64,000 bases of DNA from Blochmannia endosymbiont of Camponotus sp. GTDB lineage: Bacteria > Pseudomonadota > Gammaproteobacteria > Enterobacterales > Enterobacteriaceae. Shown here in pieces: positions 1 through 9,573 of this stretch. Below the pieces are notes generated by a model that saw only the letters and a program-made list of their open reading frames with translations, was not told the DNA's origin and ran no database searches. Each line of letters starts with the position of its first letter. Position 1 is the first letter of the stretch. The translations under genes and the position numbers were made by a program. The stretch spans positions 682,001 through 746,000 of the forward strand of contig NZ_CP097759.1 in NCBI RefSeq assembly GCF_023586365.1, read 5' to 3'.

Positions 1-624
1 TTTACTTCCAATAAATAGTGTTGGGTGTTTTTTGCTGATAATTTGTCGATATAATTGAAATATTATACTAGCCATACTGCCTTTATGTGCTTCACAGGGA
101 CCATAAACATTAAAATATCTTAATCCGCAAACCTGAGATGCAACTTTTGGCAATATAGAGCGCACATATTGATCAAATAGAAATTTGGAATAACTGTATA
201 TATTCATGGGTTGTTCATATGTATGGGACTGCAGAAGCACTCTGGTATCTTTACCATATACTGACGCAGAAGAAGCGTATATAAAAGGAATTTTGTTTTT
301 AACACAATAAAATAATAGATCTTTAGAATATTGATAATTATTCTCCATCATATACTTACCGTCCCATTCAGTAGTAGAAGAACAGGCTCCTTCATGAAAC
401 ACTACGGCTATATCCTTAATATAAGAATTAACAGGATTATTCAGTATATTATTGATAAAACAATTTTTATCTATATAGTCCGAAATATACAAATTCTTCA
501 GATTGTTATATTTTTTTCCATTCTTTAAATTATCTACCACCAAAATATTTTTGTATGCAATTTTATTTAAAGACTTAATAATATTGCAACCTATAAACCC
601 TGCTCCGCCAGTGACTACAATCAT
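1..624 (-). CDS. hldD: ADP-L-glycero-D-manno-heptose 6-epimerase (partial, N-terminal 208 aa)
   Basis: Short-chain dehydrogenase/epimerase that converts ADP-D-glycero-D-manno-heptose to the L-glycero form for the lipopolysaccharide inner core. Reading the minus strand from an ATG at 624 gives 208 residues without a stop up to the window edge; the family is about 310 aa. Visible: the NAD(P)-binding GGAGFIG at residues 6-12, the [13 protein letters not shown] segment near 77-89, and the catalytic YSYSK with Tyr143 and Lys147. It is transcribed away from yibN across a 571 bp divergent gap holding a long hairpin. In E. coli kbl, tdh, envC and gpmI lie between these two genes; none is seen here. 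Product call is firm; the C-terminus is outside the window. Confidence 0.95.
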   Translation of the reverse strand, partial: MIVVTGGAGFIGCNIIKSLNKIAYKNILVVDNLKNGKKYNNLKNLYISDYIDKNCFINNILNNPVNSYIKDIAVVFHEGACSSTTEWDGKYMMENNYQYSKDLLFYCVKNKIPFIYASSASVYGKDTRVLLQSHTYEQPMNIYSYSKFLFDQYVRSILPKVASQVCGLRYFNVYGPCEAHKGSMASIIFQLYRQIISKKHPTLFIGSK

Positions 625-1195
625 ACATTCTCACATAATTACATGCATACCTAAATACAATTAATACAATAAATTTAAATTATTTTATATAACACAACAT
701 CATAAAAATAGTGTTTTAATATTTAATGGAAAAGTATATAACCTTAAGTTATTTACTGTATAATATATACATATAGTAACTCCACAATTTTCGATTATAT
801 TATTTCCAGAATCATTACAGAAAATACAATGCAAAAAAATTATTTGCTATTGTCTGGTGTATAAACTACTCAGGATGAGAATATATCACAAATAACTTTA
901 TTTATTGAATTATTCAAAAAAAAATGTACTAGTTTTCTACTTTAACATAGAATATACTGATTTTATGATGCGCTTGTGACATAAAATCAGTATATGTGTG
1001 TTTATACTCATTCATGATGTTTATATATTAATTTGGTATCATGTTATCAAATGTAAAACATATTTATTATCGCGGTAATATCGTAATGATTCATAATTTT
1101 TCCATCTTTATTAAAAAAATATATGTGACACTCCATGATATAAATAAGTTTTAGTATATTATGTAAGATTTATTTTTCAACCAAGTCTACAATCT
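625..1195. other. Intergenic, hldD/yibN divergent region
   Basis: AT-rich 571 bp between divergently transcribed hldD and yibN. No open frame of note. It holds the long hairpin at 952-995 and must contain the promoters of both genes, but no promoter stands out against the AT background. Confidence 0.6.
952..995. repeat. 16-bp perfect inverted repeat in a divergent promoter region
   Basis: Arms 952-967 and 980-995 are exact reverse complements (16 bp) around a 12-nt loop, 968-979. The flanking genes point away from each other, so a transcription terminator for either is not expected here; an operator, a regulatory RNA structure or a replication product are alternatives. Confidence 0.8.
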
Positions 1196-1633
1196 ATGTA
1201 TATTCAAGAAATAATAACATTTTTACAACGCCATATAATACTCAGTATTATATGGACGCTTTTGTTAATCGCAGTGTTATACACTACAATTAATAGTTGG
1301 TTATTCGGGTCTTCTGAAATATTACGTGATAAAGCAATTTATCTAATGAATAAAAAAAATGCGATAGTAATAGATATTCGTAGTCAAGATGATTATCATT
1401 CGGGACATATAACAAACAGCATTAATGTTTCAATAGAAGAAATTAAAAATAATAATATTTGTAAATTTAAAAGGTTTAAACAGCATCCATTGATTATTGT
1501 ACACGATAATAATGCGCTAGCACACTCAATTAAACAACATCTGTATAAATTGAAATTTGAAGAAATATATGTACTACATGGTGGGATAGTCGGCTGGAAA
1601 GCTGATAATTTTCCTCTTTTATTAAAAAAATAA
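1196..1633 (+). CDS. yibN: YibN-like membrane-anchored rhodanese domain protein
   Basis: 145 aa. Residues about 14-34 form one hydrophobic membrane anchor after a short N-terminus (MYIQEIITFLQRH); the rest is a single rhodanese domain with DIRSQDDYHSGHI near residues 60-72 and a GGIVGWK end motif near 129-135. Rhodaneses transfer sulfur through a cysteine in the active loop. Here the loop after LIIVHD reads NNALAHS and has no Cys, where E. coli YibN has one (memory alignment), so sulfurtransfer is doubtful. First gene of yibN-grxC-secB-gpsA-cysE, the E. coli order, with grxC starting 25 bp later. Biological role of YibN is poorly defined; the membrane-anchored fold is what the sequence supports. 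Confidence 0.9.
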   Translation: MYIQEIITFLQRHIILSIIWTLLLIAVLYTTINSWLFGSSEILRDKAIYLMNKKNAIVIDIRSQDDYHSGHITNSINVSIEEIKNNNICKFKRFKQHPLIIVHDNNALAHSIKQHLYKLKFEEIYVLHGGIVGWKADNFPLLLKK

Positions 1634-1658
1634 AGCGTTAAAATAATGAGAATAAAAA

Positions 1659-1934
1659 ATGGCTTATATTGAAATTTACACAAAAAAAGATTGTCCTTAC
1701 TGTGAACGAGCCAAAGCATTGTTAACAAAAAAATCTTTAGATTTTAGAGAAATTTCTGTAGATTGCAGTAACTTATCAGATAATCTAAATATAGAAATGA
1801 GGCAGCGCTCTGGTGGCCGCACTACATTTCCGCAGATTTTTATAGATGATCTACATATTGGAGGATCAGATGATTTGGTACTTTTAAATGACCAGGGAAA
1901 ATTAGATCTAATCTTAATAAATACAAAGAGTTAA
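1659..1934 (+). CDS. grxC: Glutaredoxin 3
   Basis: 91 aa cytoplasmic glutathione-dependent thiol-disulfide oxidoreductase. The dithiol active site CPYC is at residues 12-15, followed by the family's TFPQIF (cis-Pro glutathione-binding segment) and HIGGSDDL near the C-terminus. Length is close to the 83 aa E. coli protein with a short C-terminal extension. ATG start is unambiguous. Lies 25 bp after yibN and 46 bp before secB in the conserved yibN-grxC-secB-gpsA order, so probably co-transcribed. Confidence 0.97.
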   Translation: MAYIEIYTKKDCPYCERAKALLTKKSLDFREISVDCSNLSDNLNIEMRQRSGGRTTFPQIFIDDLHIGGSDDLVLLNDQGKLDLILINTKS

Positions 1935-1980
1935 TAAATTATGATTACTTATTAAATCGAGATGTATTGGGGGGTTTTTT

Positions 1981-2436
1981 GTGTTGAAAAACAACAGTAA
2001 TAATGTCTTATTTCATATACAAAGAATCTATACTAAAGATATTTCATTTGAAGCGCCGAACACTCCTGGAGTGTTTCAAATAAATTGGGATCCAAAAATT
2101 AAGGTAGATTTAAATAGTGATGCTAAGAATATTCACACTAACATGTACGAAGTAGTATTACGTGTTACTGTTACTGCAAAAATTGGGGAAGATACAGCTT
2201 TTTTATGTCAAGTAAAACAAGCTGGAATTTTTAATATTTCAGGACTAAATAAAATACAAATGATACGTTGTTTTAACGTACATTGCCCGGGTATTTTATT
2301 CCCCTATGCTAGTGAATGCATCAGCAACCAAGTGTCTAGAGGCACTTTCCCTCAACTTAACTTAGATCCAATTAATTTCGATATTTTATTTGTGCAGTCC
2401 TTACAAAAGAAATGTGATGATACACTTAAAATTTAA
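1981..2436 (+). CDS. secB: Protein-export chaperone SecB
   Basis: 151 aa, E. coli 155. SecB is a tetrameric cytosolic chaperone that hands unfolded preproteins to SecA. Recognised by the near-identical blocks [17 protein letters not shown] (residues about 11-27), [16 protein letters not shown] and [16 protein letters not shown] near the C-terminus. The start is GTG at 1981; an adjacent in-frame TTG at 1984 cannot be excluded. The upstream run of six G and six T (1969-1980) acts as an odd Shine-Dalgarno-like element directly against the start. The acidic C-terminal tail that contacts SecA is reduced. Retention suggests an outer membrane or periplasmic export load. Confidence 0.97.
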   Translation: MLKNNSNNVLFHIQRIYTKDISFEAPNTPGVFQINWDPKIKVDLNSDAKNIHTNMYEVVLRVTVTAKIGEDTAFLCQVKQAGIFNISGLNKIQMIRCFNVHCPGILFPYASECISNQVSRGTFPQLNLDPINFDILFVQSLQKKCDDTLKI

Positions 2437-2464
2437 TATACTAAAACAGTCAGTTTAAATTATT

Positions 2465-3475
2465 GTGTCTATTAGATATCCTAATATAACCATCATTGGG
2501 GCAGGTTCCTATGGAACGGCCATGGCCATTGCATTATCTAGAAACGGTCATACCGTATTATTATGGGGGCATAATGCAGATCATATTCAAAAACTCCAAA
2601 TTAATCGATGTAATCACGCCTATTTACCCGGGATTTCTTTTCCGCCATCATTGTATTTAGAGAAATCGTTGTCTGTAGCTTTATCTACTTGCCGAAATTT
2701 ATTGATTGCGGTTCCAAGTCGTGTATTTGGTCATGTTTTGATGCGATTAAAACCAAATTTAAAGAGCAACACTCGTATCATCATAGCATCTAAAGGTTTA
2801 GAACCAAAAACTGGACGTTTATTACAAGATGTAGCATATGATATTTTAGGAAAAAATATTTCTATTGCAATTATATCTGGTCCAACTTTCGCTAGGGAAC
2901 TCGCTATGGGATTACCCACGGCGATAACACTAGCTTCTAATGATACTATATTAAATTATGATCTACAAAATACACTACATTGTAGTAAAAATTTCAGAAT
3001 ATACAGCAACACAGATACTATTGGTATTCAAATAGCTGGAGTAGTAAAAAACATTATTGCTATTGGAGCAGGTATTTCTGATGGCATAGGGTTTGGATCC
3101 AATGCGCGGACAGCATTAATTACGCGAGGTTTAGTAGAAATGTCTCGTCTCGGTATAGCAATTGGAGCGATACCAGACACTTTTATAGGCCTAGCTGGAT
3201 TAGGAGATTTGATATTAACTTGCACTGATAATCAATCACGTAATCGTCGCTTTGGAGTATTATTGGGACAGGGTTTCGAGATACATCATGCTCAAAAAAA
3301 TGTTGGAAAAATAATAGAAGGATTTCATAACATAAAAGAAGTACATATGTTATCCATGAAATACAAAGTGGATATGCCCATTACCGAACAAACATATCAG
3401 ATACTATATCAAAATAAAAATGTTCATGATGCAGCTCATTCTTTATTGGAACGTACACAAAAAGAAGAAAATTAA
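2465..3475 (+). CDS. gpsA: Glycerol-3-phosphate dehydrogenase [NAD(P)+]
   Basis: 336 aa; reduces dihydroxyacetone phosphate to sn-glycerol 3-phosphate for phospholipid synthesis. The Rossmann motif IGAGSYG is at residues 11-17, SGPTFA near 138-143, and the catalytic lysine lies in VVKN (Lys195). Length matches E. coli (339). The start is GTG at 2465, 28 bp after secB; it places the Rossmann motif at the family position. In an organism with no visible glycerol uptake genes here (glpF and glpK are absent from their usual place) this is the likely source of glycerol 3-phosphate. Confidence 0.97.
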   Translation: MSIRYPNITIIGAGSYGTAMAIALSRNGHTVLLWGHNADHIQKLQINRCNHAYLPGISFPPSLYLEKSLSVALSTCRNLLIAVPSRVFGHVLMRLKPNLKSNTRIIIASKGLEPKTGRLLQDVAYDILGKNISIAIISGPTFARELAMGLPTAITLASNDTILNYDLQNTLHCSKNFRIYSNTDTIGIQIAGVVKNIIAIGAGISDGIGFGSNARTALITRGLVEMSRLGIAIGAIPDTFIGLAGLGDLILTCTDNQSRNRRFGVLLGQGFEIHHAQKNVGKIIEGFHNIKEVHMLSMKYKVDMPITEQTYQILYQNKNVHDAAHSLLERTQKEEN

Positions 3476-3537
3476 TAGTTAAATAATTAATAATTAGATT
3501 TGAATTATCATTCATACTACGATGATCAGGTAAATGT

Positions 3538-4287
3538 ATGACTTTAAATATATTAGAAATAGTTTGGAGTAATATTCAAATTGAAGCAAGATTGCTAATT
3601 GACTCTGAACCTATGTTGACTAATTTCATATATACGACCCTATTAAGGCACACAAACTTTAAAGATGCATTAATTTATATATTATCTAAAAAATTAACTA
3701 ACACAGATATATCTACAATTACTATAACTAAGATATTAGAAGATATATGCGGAGCCGATGATAATATCATTACTTCTGCTGCACAAGACATTTATGCAAT
3801 ACGTTTAAACGATCCATCTGTCACTAAATATTTTACTCCTTTTTTATATTTAAAAGGATTCCATGCATTGCAAGCGTATCGTATTTCTCATTGGCTATGG
3901 ACGCATAATCGTCAAGAATTAGCTATGTATTTTTATAATCATATTTCCACTATTTTTAATGTGGACATTCATCCTGCAGCAAGTATCGGATACGGGGTTA
4001 TGATAGATCATGCAACTGGAGTAGTGATCGGAGAAACATCAGTCATAGAAAATAATGTATCTATAATGCAATCTGTAACCTTAGGCGGAACCGGAAAAAT
4101 AAGTGGTGATCGTCATCCTAAAATTAGACAAAAAGTAATGATTGGAGCTGGTTCTATTATTTTAGGTAATATTGAAGTAGGATATGGGGCTAAAATTGGA
4201 GCTGGTTCTGTCGTACTACACTCTGTACCGCCTCATGCTACAGTCGCAGGAAAACCCGCTAGACTTATAAAAAAAATTAATAAATAA
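3538..4287 (+). CDS. cysE: Serine O-acetyltransferase, C-terminally shortened
   Basis: 249 aa; acetylates serine with acetyl-CoA, the first step of cysteine synthesis. N-terminal helical domain (about 1-140) is followed by a left-handed beta-helix of hexapeptide repeats. Catalytic pair Asp143 and His158 (NVDIH, IDHATG) and the TLGGTGK segment are intact. It ends at AGKPARLIKKINK, about 24 residues before the E. coli end (273 aa), so it lacks the tail with terminal isoleucine that docks into cysteine synthase CysK. The alternative frames beyond the stop, including shifts in the A8 run at the end, do not resemble that tail. Last gene of the yibN-cysE group. Confidence 0.96.
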   Translation: MTLNILEIVWSNIQIEARLLIDSEPMLTNFIYTTLLRHTNFKDALIYILSKKLTNTDISTITITKILEDICGADDNIITSAAQDIYAIRLNDPSVTKYFTPFLYLKGFHALQAYRISHWLWTHNRQELAMYFYNHISTIFNVDIHPAASIGYGVMIDHATGVVIGETSVIENNVSIMQSVTLGGTGKISGDRHPKIRQKVMIGAGSIILGNIEVGYGAKIGAGSVVLHSVPPHATVAGKPARLIKKINK

Positions 4288-4970
4288 CAATAACTTAATA
4301 AGCCTTGCTACATATAAAAATATATATATATTGTATTATACACACTACTGTTACTAAATATAATTTTAGATACCACTGCACATATCAAGTATCTAAAAAG
4401 TTTATATATTTATGTAATAATTAACATATAAAAGATATTCAATATTTTTTTATTACAAAATTAATAATGTGCCCGGAAAACGCAGATGTATTACACTTAA
4501 TATGTAATTTTATTTAAATACATGCAATTTGATGCATTGTATATGAGATTTAAAATAATCGTATATTCGATATATCAGTTATATTGATATATATATATAT
4601 TCTTTTCGTATTTCAATACTTTACAAGATAATCCTTGTGATATGATTCATGTAATTGAATCCGTTTACTAATATAGAGATATTATCAATATCAAGAAAAT
4701 ATCATAGATGTACAAAATTACAGTATTTAATTACAAGCAAATACATGCACATTGTTATCATAACAATAATTAAAATAAATAATACTTCCAATGTTCAATA
4801 TTTAGAAAACATATTAGATAAATTTTTTTAATTTGATTAAATATTAATAAATTAAAACTAGTAACAATTTCACATATAACTGTTGTATATATTTGATATA
4901 GCCTTTTATTTTCGTATATTTACATAATTATAGTCTGCTGTATATTATAACATAATAGAGTTCTGTGTTT
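4288..4970. other. Intergenic, cysE to pfkA
   Basis: 683 bp, AT-rich, no gene seen. Holds a hairpin at 4364-4398 and a TA-rich stretch near 4570-4605. In E. coli cysE (81 min) and pfkA (88 min) are far apart, so this gap also marks a rearrangement junction. Confidence 0.55.
4364..4398 (+). terminator. Candidate hairpin downstream of cysE
   Basis: Ten-base arms 4364-4373 and 4389-4398 are exact reverse complements around a 15-nt loop, 77 bp after the cysE stop. The 3' arm runs into AAAAGTTT and is not followed by a clean T tract, so intrinsic termination is possible but not certain. Confidence 0.4.
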
Positions 4971-5933
4971 ATGATAAAAAGAGTAGGAGTATTAACAAGC
5001 GGCGGGGATTCTCCAGGAATGAATGCCGCTATTCGAGGTGTAGTGCGGGCAGGTCTTTCTGAAGGACTAGAAGTATATGGAATACATGACGGTTATTTAG
5101 GATTATTTCAAGATCGAATGATACAATTGAGTCGTCGTAGTGTTTCAGACATAATAAATCGCGGTGGAACTTTTCTTGGTTCTGCTCGTTTTCCTGAATT
5201 TAAAGAAGATGCCACTAGAACAATAGTTATCAATAATATCAATCAACGTAGCCTCGATGCTCTCATAATCATTGGAGGAGATGGATCTTATTTAGGCGCT
5301 AAGAGATTGAGTGATATAGGATTTCCTTGTATCGGATTGCCTGGGACTATTGATAACGATGTTGCTGGAACTGATTACACCATTGGTTATTTTACAGCTT
5401 TAGAAACAATTGTTGATGCAATTGATAGATTGCGTGACACATCTTCTTCGCATCAACGTATTTCTATTGTAGAGGTAATGGGGCGTTGTTGCGGTGATTT
5501 GACTATGGCGGCAGCAATAGCTGGGGGATGTGAATTTATTGTAGTCCCTGAAGTAAAATTTAACCCACAAGATCTAGTAAACGAAATTAAATCTGGTATT
5601 TCTAAAGGGAAAAAACATGCAATAGTAGCTATTACAGAACGTATTTGTAATGTATTTTATTTAGCGCGATATATTGAAGAAAAGACTGGTAGAGAGACTC
5701 GTGCTACCGTTTTAGGATATATCCAACGTGGAGGCAAACCTGTTGCATATGATCGTATTCTAGCGTCTCGGATGGGAGCATATTCTATTGATCTGTTATT
5801 AAAAGGTTATGTAGGACGCTGTATTGGGGTACAAAATGAAAAATTGGTACATCACGATATTAACGATGCTATACAACATATGCAACGTCCATTCCGTCGG
5901 GATTTATTGAGAACAGCCAAAAAACTATTTTAA
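4971..5933 (+). CDS. pfkA: ATP-dependent 6-phosphofructokinase
   Basis: 320 aa, the same length as E. coli PfkA; phosphorylates fructose 6-phosphate in glycolysis. Motifs: [14 protein letters not shown] (ATP site, about residues 9-22), GGDGSYLGA near 101-110, and [13 protein letters not shown] with catalytic Asp127. An in-frame GTG at 4965 exists, but ATG 4971 gives the family start [13 protein letters not shown] and length. Stands alone on the plus strand, convergent with tpiA, another glycolytic gene kept from the same E. coli region. Confidence 0.97.
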   Translation: MIKRVGVLTSGGDSPGMNAAIRGVVRAGLSEGLEVYGIHDGYLGLFQDRMIQLSRRSVSDIINRGGTFLGSARFPEFKEDATRTIVINNINQRSLDALIIIGGDGSYLGAKRLSDIGFPCIGLPGTIDNDVAGTDYTIGYFTALETIVDAIDRLRDTSSSHQRISIVEVMGRCCGDLTMAAAIAGGCEFIVVPEVKFNPQDLVNEIKSGISKGKKHAIVAITERICNVFYLARYIEEKTGRETRATVLGYIQRGGKPVAYDRILASRMGAYSIDLLLKGYVGRCIGVQNEKLVHHDINDAIQHMQRPFRRDLLRTAKKLF

Positions 5934-6099
5934 ATTATTTATAATTATCACAAATAACTTATTTCTTAAATAATACTATCATTTATATAATCTGATTATG
6001 TATAGCTTATTCAAATCATCACTTATTTAGTTTTTTGAACTGTTAATATCGTTATTTGTTATCAACAATGTATTATATTAGCATATTTCCGAAATATTG

Positions 6100-6876
6100 T
6101 TAATCAGGATATGGTTTCTTATGTTTTTCAGCAGTTTGTACAATCATAGAAAAACTATTCGCGTTTAAAGAAGCGGCTCCTACTAATACACCATCAATAT
6201 CTTTTTGATCAAAAAATTGAATAACATTTTCTGGTGTGACAGAACCTCCATACTGAATCGTTATGTTGTCAGCTATAGATGCGTCATAACTTGCAATATA
6301 ATCCCGGATTGATTTATGAACTAATTGCACGTTTTCTGGAGATGCGCTAACACCACTTCCTATAGCCCATATAGGTTCATAAGCAATAACTGAATTCTTA
6401 AATGCTTCTATACCGAGTAATTTAATGACTGTTTTAATTTGATTAATACACACTGACTGTGTGTATCCAGAATCGTATTCTTTTTTATTTTCTCCTATAC
6501 ATAAAATAGGAATTAATCCAACTTTTTTTATGATAAAAAATTTTTTAGCAATATCTGCATCATTTTCTTTATGATGTATTCTCCGTTCAGAATGGCCTAT
6601 CAGAGCATATCGTGTGTTAAGATCTTGTAACATTTCTGCTGAAATATCGCCGGTAAACGCTCCAGATAAATGAATATCAACATTTTGAGCGCATAACTGA
6701 ATATGACTATTCAATAAATAACGCTTAACCACATCTAAATACATCACAGGAGGAGCTATAGCTACACTACATTTAGAAATATTATAAAATTCATTAACTA
6801 ATGCAATAGTTAAATTAGTTATAGTATTTTTATTGCCATTTAATTTCCAGTTTCCTATTACCAATAAACGCCTCAC
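6100..6876 (-). CDS. tpiA: Triosephosphate isomerase
   Basis: 258 aa TIM-barrel enzyme interconverting dihydroxyacetone phosphate and glyceraldehyde 3-phosphate. Active-site residues: Asn9 and Lys11 (GNWKLNG), His95 (GHSERR), Glu167 (AYEPIWAIG); phosphate loop YGGSV. The frame stays open to an ATG at 6903, but the GTG at 6876 is preferred: a Shine-Dalgarno AGGAGA lies 7 nt upstream and translation then begins MRRLLVIGNWK, as in E. coli (MRHPLVMGNWK). Convergent with pfkA. Confidence 0.96.
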   Translation of the reverse strand: MRRLLVIGNWKLNGNKNTITNLTIALVNEFYNISKCSVAIAPPVMYLDVVKRYLLNSHIQLCAQNVDIHLSGAFTGDISAEMLQDLNTRYALIGHSERRIHHKENDADIAKKFFIIKKVGLIPILCIGENKKEYDSGYTQSVCINQIKTVIKLLGIEAFKNSVIAYEPIWAIGSGVSASPENVQLVHKSIRDYIASYDASIADNITIQYGGSVTPENVIQFFDQKDIDGVLVGAASLNANSFSMIVQTAEKHKKPYPD

Positions 6877-6880
6877 ATCA

Positions 6881-6886
6881 TCTCTC
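6881..6886 (-). promoter_or_regulatory. Ribosome-binding site deciding the tpiA start
   Basis: AGGAGA on the minus strand, six bases before the GTG at 6876. It lies inside the longer open frame beginning at 6903, which argues that the GTG is the true start. Confidence 0.7.
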
Positions 6887-7105
6887 CTATAGAAATACTT
6901 CATAATAATAATGTATGATGAGCAATCAATGTTTAATTCGCATTAAACAATATAATACTATGTATTACACGACTAGCATGTATATACTTAAAAAAATGCG
7001 TAATTGTGCATTGCAACATGCTGGTATTATAAAAGATGCACGATAATAGATAGTTTTGTAACATACTGTCAGTTACAATTGTAATATATGATCACCGTGT
7101 TTATA

Positions 7106-7855
7106 TTACCAATAACGTTCTTGAGTAACATGACCTGGTTTACATCGTAAATGATCTTTCATTCCGTATTTTTTATTCAATATTTCCTTAGTATCCTGTA
7201 TCATTTGTGGATTTCCGCATAACATCACGTGACTATTGTTAATATCCAATTGTAATCCTACTTTTTTTTCTAAAGAGTCATTTTTTATCAAAGCAGGTAT
7301 ACGTCCAAAAAGTGAACTAGACGATTCTTCTTGACTTATGATTGTTTGCACATGTAATTTACCATTATAAAAGCTTTGTAATTTTCTTATTTGAGATAAA
7401 TAATTTAAATTTTTAGAAAACCTCACTGCATGTACTAATACAATATTTGAAAATTGACACAATCTTTTATCATGATCTTCGAGTATTGATAAATATGGGC
7501 CAATCCCTGTCCCGCTAGCCAACATCCATAAATTTTTACAATTTGGAATTTCATTGAGTATGAAACGTCCGTATGCTTTTTTAGTAAGCATCAGAGTATC
7601 ACCGGGACGTAAAGTACATAACAATGGGGTACATTTCCCTTTTAATACAGTAGCTATGTAAAATTCTAGATTTGGATTATGCGGAGCATTAAGATATGAA
7701 TAAGCACGTTGTACGATTATATTATTTATCTTGATCCCTATTTTAGTAAATTGCCCAGCGACAAATGTATTTACTGGAGCTCGTACAATAAGACTAAACA
7801 ACTGATCTGTCCAATTTTTTATATTAATAATTTTTCCGATGACCCATGTAGACAT
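7106..7855 (-). CDS. fpr: Ferredoxin/flavodoxin--NADP+ reductase
   Basis: 249 aa (E. coli 248). FAD enzyme that passes electrons between NADPH and flavodoxin or ferredoxin, supporting Fe-S cluster and biosynthetic redox enzymes. FAD-binding RAYSYLNAP near residues 50-58, NADP-binding GTGIGPYLSIL near 115-125, CGNPQM near 212-217 and the family's terminal Tyr-Trp (ERYW). ATG start fits the E. coli N-terminus (ADWVTGKV versus STWVIGKI). The E. coli neighbours glpX, glpK and glpF upstream are missing. Confidence 0.96.
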   Translation of the reverse strand: MSTWVIGKIINIKNWTDQLFSLIVRAPVNTFVAGQFTKIGIKINNIIVQRAYSYLNAPHNPNLEFYIATVLKGKCTPLLCTLRPGDTLMLTKKAYGRFILNEIPNCKNLWMLASGTGIGPYLSILEDHDKRLCQFSNIVLVHAVRFSKNLNYLSQIRKLQSFYNGKLHVQTIISQEESSSSLFGRIPALIKNDSLEKKVGLQLDINNSHVMLCGNPQMIQDTKEILNKKYGMKDHLRCKPGHVTQERYW

Positions 7856-8123
7856 AAAATTTACCCGTATTCAGTTATATTCAATATTTAATCGTATTAA
7901 GTAACTTCATTGGTATAATCAGAATCAGTATTGAAATTTATATCCATTATTATCTACCCCTTAAAAACTAACACAAGATTTCGACATAAAAATTTTATCT
8001 AAAAAAAATCAACATAAGAATATCCGTAATTATTAACTATTCGATGGAATGTAATTTTATGACATTAAAACAATAGTACATTTAATCAGATATTTTAACA
8101 TCGCAATTTTCATAAAAATCATT

Positions 8124-8234
8124 CTATGTAAAAGCTCTTTTATTTATAAAACCAAACACTACAAATAACGTAGCAACAACCATTATAGCGATACTACTTA
8201 TATAGTAGTAATATTTTTTAATTATATTCGTCAC
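8124..8234 (-). pseudogene. Possible remnant of an FtsN N-terminal membrane segment
   Basis: A minus-strand frame from GTG 8234 to a TAG at 8124-8126 encodes 36 aa: a short polar, Lys/Tyr-rich stretch followed by a hydrophobic helix (ISSIAIMVVATLFVVFGFIN) and a basic end. The helix resembles the FtsN transmembrane segment (E. coli AMVAIAAAVLVTFIGGLYFI, from memory), and both strand and position (between fpr and rpmE) are where ftsN lies in E. coli. The rest of FtsN is absent. Chance hydrophobic ORFs are common in DNA this AT-rich, so this is weak. Confidence 0.25.
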
Positions 8235-9030
8235 AACATGTATGAACTAATCTATAGCGATTTAGAATTTAAGTTACTCAAATCAATGTTACTTTAATAA
8301 TTTGATTATTTTTTGAAAATATATTTTCATTATATAAATAATTGTAGTTGTAATTTTTATAAGCTTTACTACCATAAAGATCGTACATTACTATTTATAT
8401 TAATAAATACATGACAATTTATGTTAGTTTTTAATAAAACTTACAGTCATAAATAAAAACATACGTATTCTGATCGCCCTGAACAACAACTATGTTGCAT
8501 ACTTGTTTCAAATTTAGTTTATTGAATATAATAGTTGATTTAAAGCGATTATAAATGTGCATAATACCTTATAAAACTCATTGTTGTAATTTACAACTAA
8601 CTATATGTTTCCAGAAAACACATAAGACTGCGTATTGATTAGATAAAAACATCTATTATCATATAATTGTATATGTTGTATTTATGAAAAAACGCGACTA
8701 TAAGTAGCGTATATTGTATTTGCTACATTTATACATATTATGAAATGGATATTTATTAGTACCCTATATTCAATTTTAAAAATTCAACAATTATTATTCT
8801 ATCAAAACTTATTACATAAAGTAAATATTTGTATTATTTGATGAGATTAGGGTATTGTACGTTTGTGAATATAAATATATATACTCACGTGGTTGTATAT
8901 ACAATTTCAATAGATTATTTGTAATGATAAACATCAAAAAATAGTTTGAATTGTTATCAGAATAGATACCGATGTGTAAGATATAGCAAAATTTTTTATT
9001 TCAACCATATATAAGTAAGAATTTTATTAA

Positions 9031-9056
9031 ATTGTTGCTAATATATTAGCAACAAT
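9031..9056. repeat. 26-nt perfect palindrome
   Basis: Arms 9031-9043 and 9044-9056 are exact reverse complements with no spacer (arm ATTGTTGCTAATA). Lies 269 bp before rpmE, inside the large gap. Function unknown. Confidence 0.75.
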
Positions 9057-9324
9057 AGGTCATGAATTACTTTTGTCATTTAATAGTGTCGCTGTAAGTA
9101 CAGCAATAAATATTATGAATTTTGTATAAAATTTATCACGAACATGTATTTAAATAGATCAAATATACAATAATAATTTTAATGAATAGAAATATTTAGT
9201 TATATATGAACGTACAAACATCATAACCTATTAAGCGCATAAAATAAATTTATAATTTATGTTTATTATGATAACATATCAGTTTATCAGAAACATGAAT
9301 ATTTAGTTGATATCAGAATATATT

Positions 9325-9573
9325 ATGAAGAAAAATGTGCATCCAAAATACAACGAAATATCTGCATATTGCTCGTGTGGAAATGTTATTAATACTAAAT
9401 CTACTTTAACTCGAAACTTAAATATAGATGTGTGTAATTTGTGTCATCCATTTTATACAGGTACACAACGTATACTAGATACACGTGGGCGTGTAAACAT
9501 TTTTAATAAACGCTTTAATCTTTCTATTAATGCTGATTTTTTACCGATTGACAAAAAATTGAATAAAAAATAA
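9325..9573 (+). CDS. rpmE: 50S ribosomal protein L31 (zinc-binding type)
   Basis: 82 aa. Begins [12 protein letters not shown], the family start; an upstream in-frame TTG at 9307 would add six residues and is rejected. Zinc ligands Cys16, Cys18, Cys37 and Cys40 are all present, so this is the C+ form. [11 protein letters not shown] is the conserved C-terminal block. E. coli L31 ends about eight residues after that block (70 aa); here a tail of about 20 residues rich in Lys, Asn and Asp follows. Isolated gene flanked by large gaps. Confidence 0.96.
   Translation: MKKNVHPKYNEISAYCSCGNVINTKSTLTRNLNIDVCNLCHPFYTGTQRILDTRGRVNIFNKRFNLSINADFLPIDKKLNKK

Larger units (their letters stand above)
7856..9324. 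other. Large intergenic region, fpr to rpmE
   Basis: 1469 bp without a recognisable intact gene. In E. coli this interval holds glpXKF, zapB, rraA, menA, hslUV, ftsN, cytR and priA. Holds a short minus-strand frame resembling an FtsN N-terminus (8124-8234) and a 26-nt perfect palindrome (9031-9056). The rest is AT-rich with dense stops on both strands. Confidence 0.55.

Noticed and set aside
331..528. 65-aa plus-strand frame
   Set aside because: Lies opposite the hldD coding sequence, which is clearly the real gene.
4570..4605. TA-rich repeat resembling a microsatellite
   Set aside because: Short alternating TA in a 70-plus percent AT intergenic region; no repeat unit of note elsewhere.
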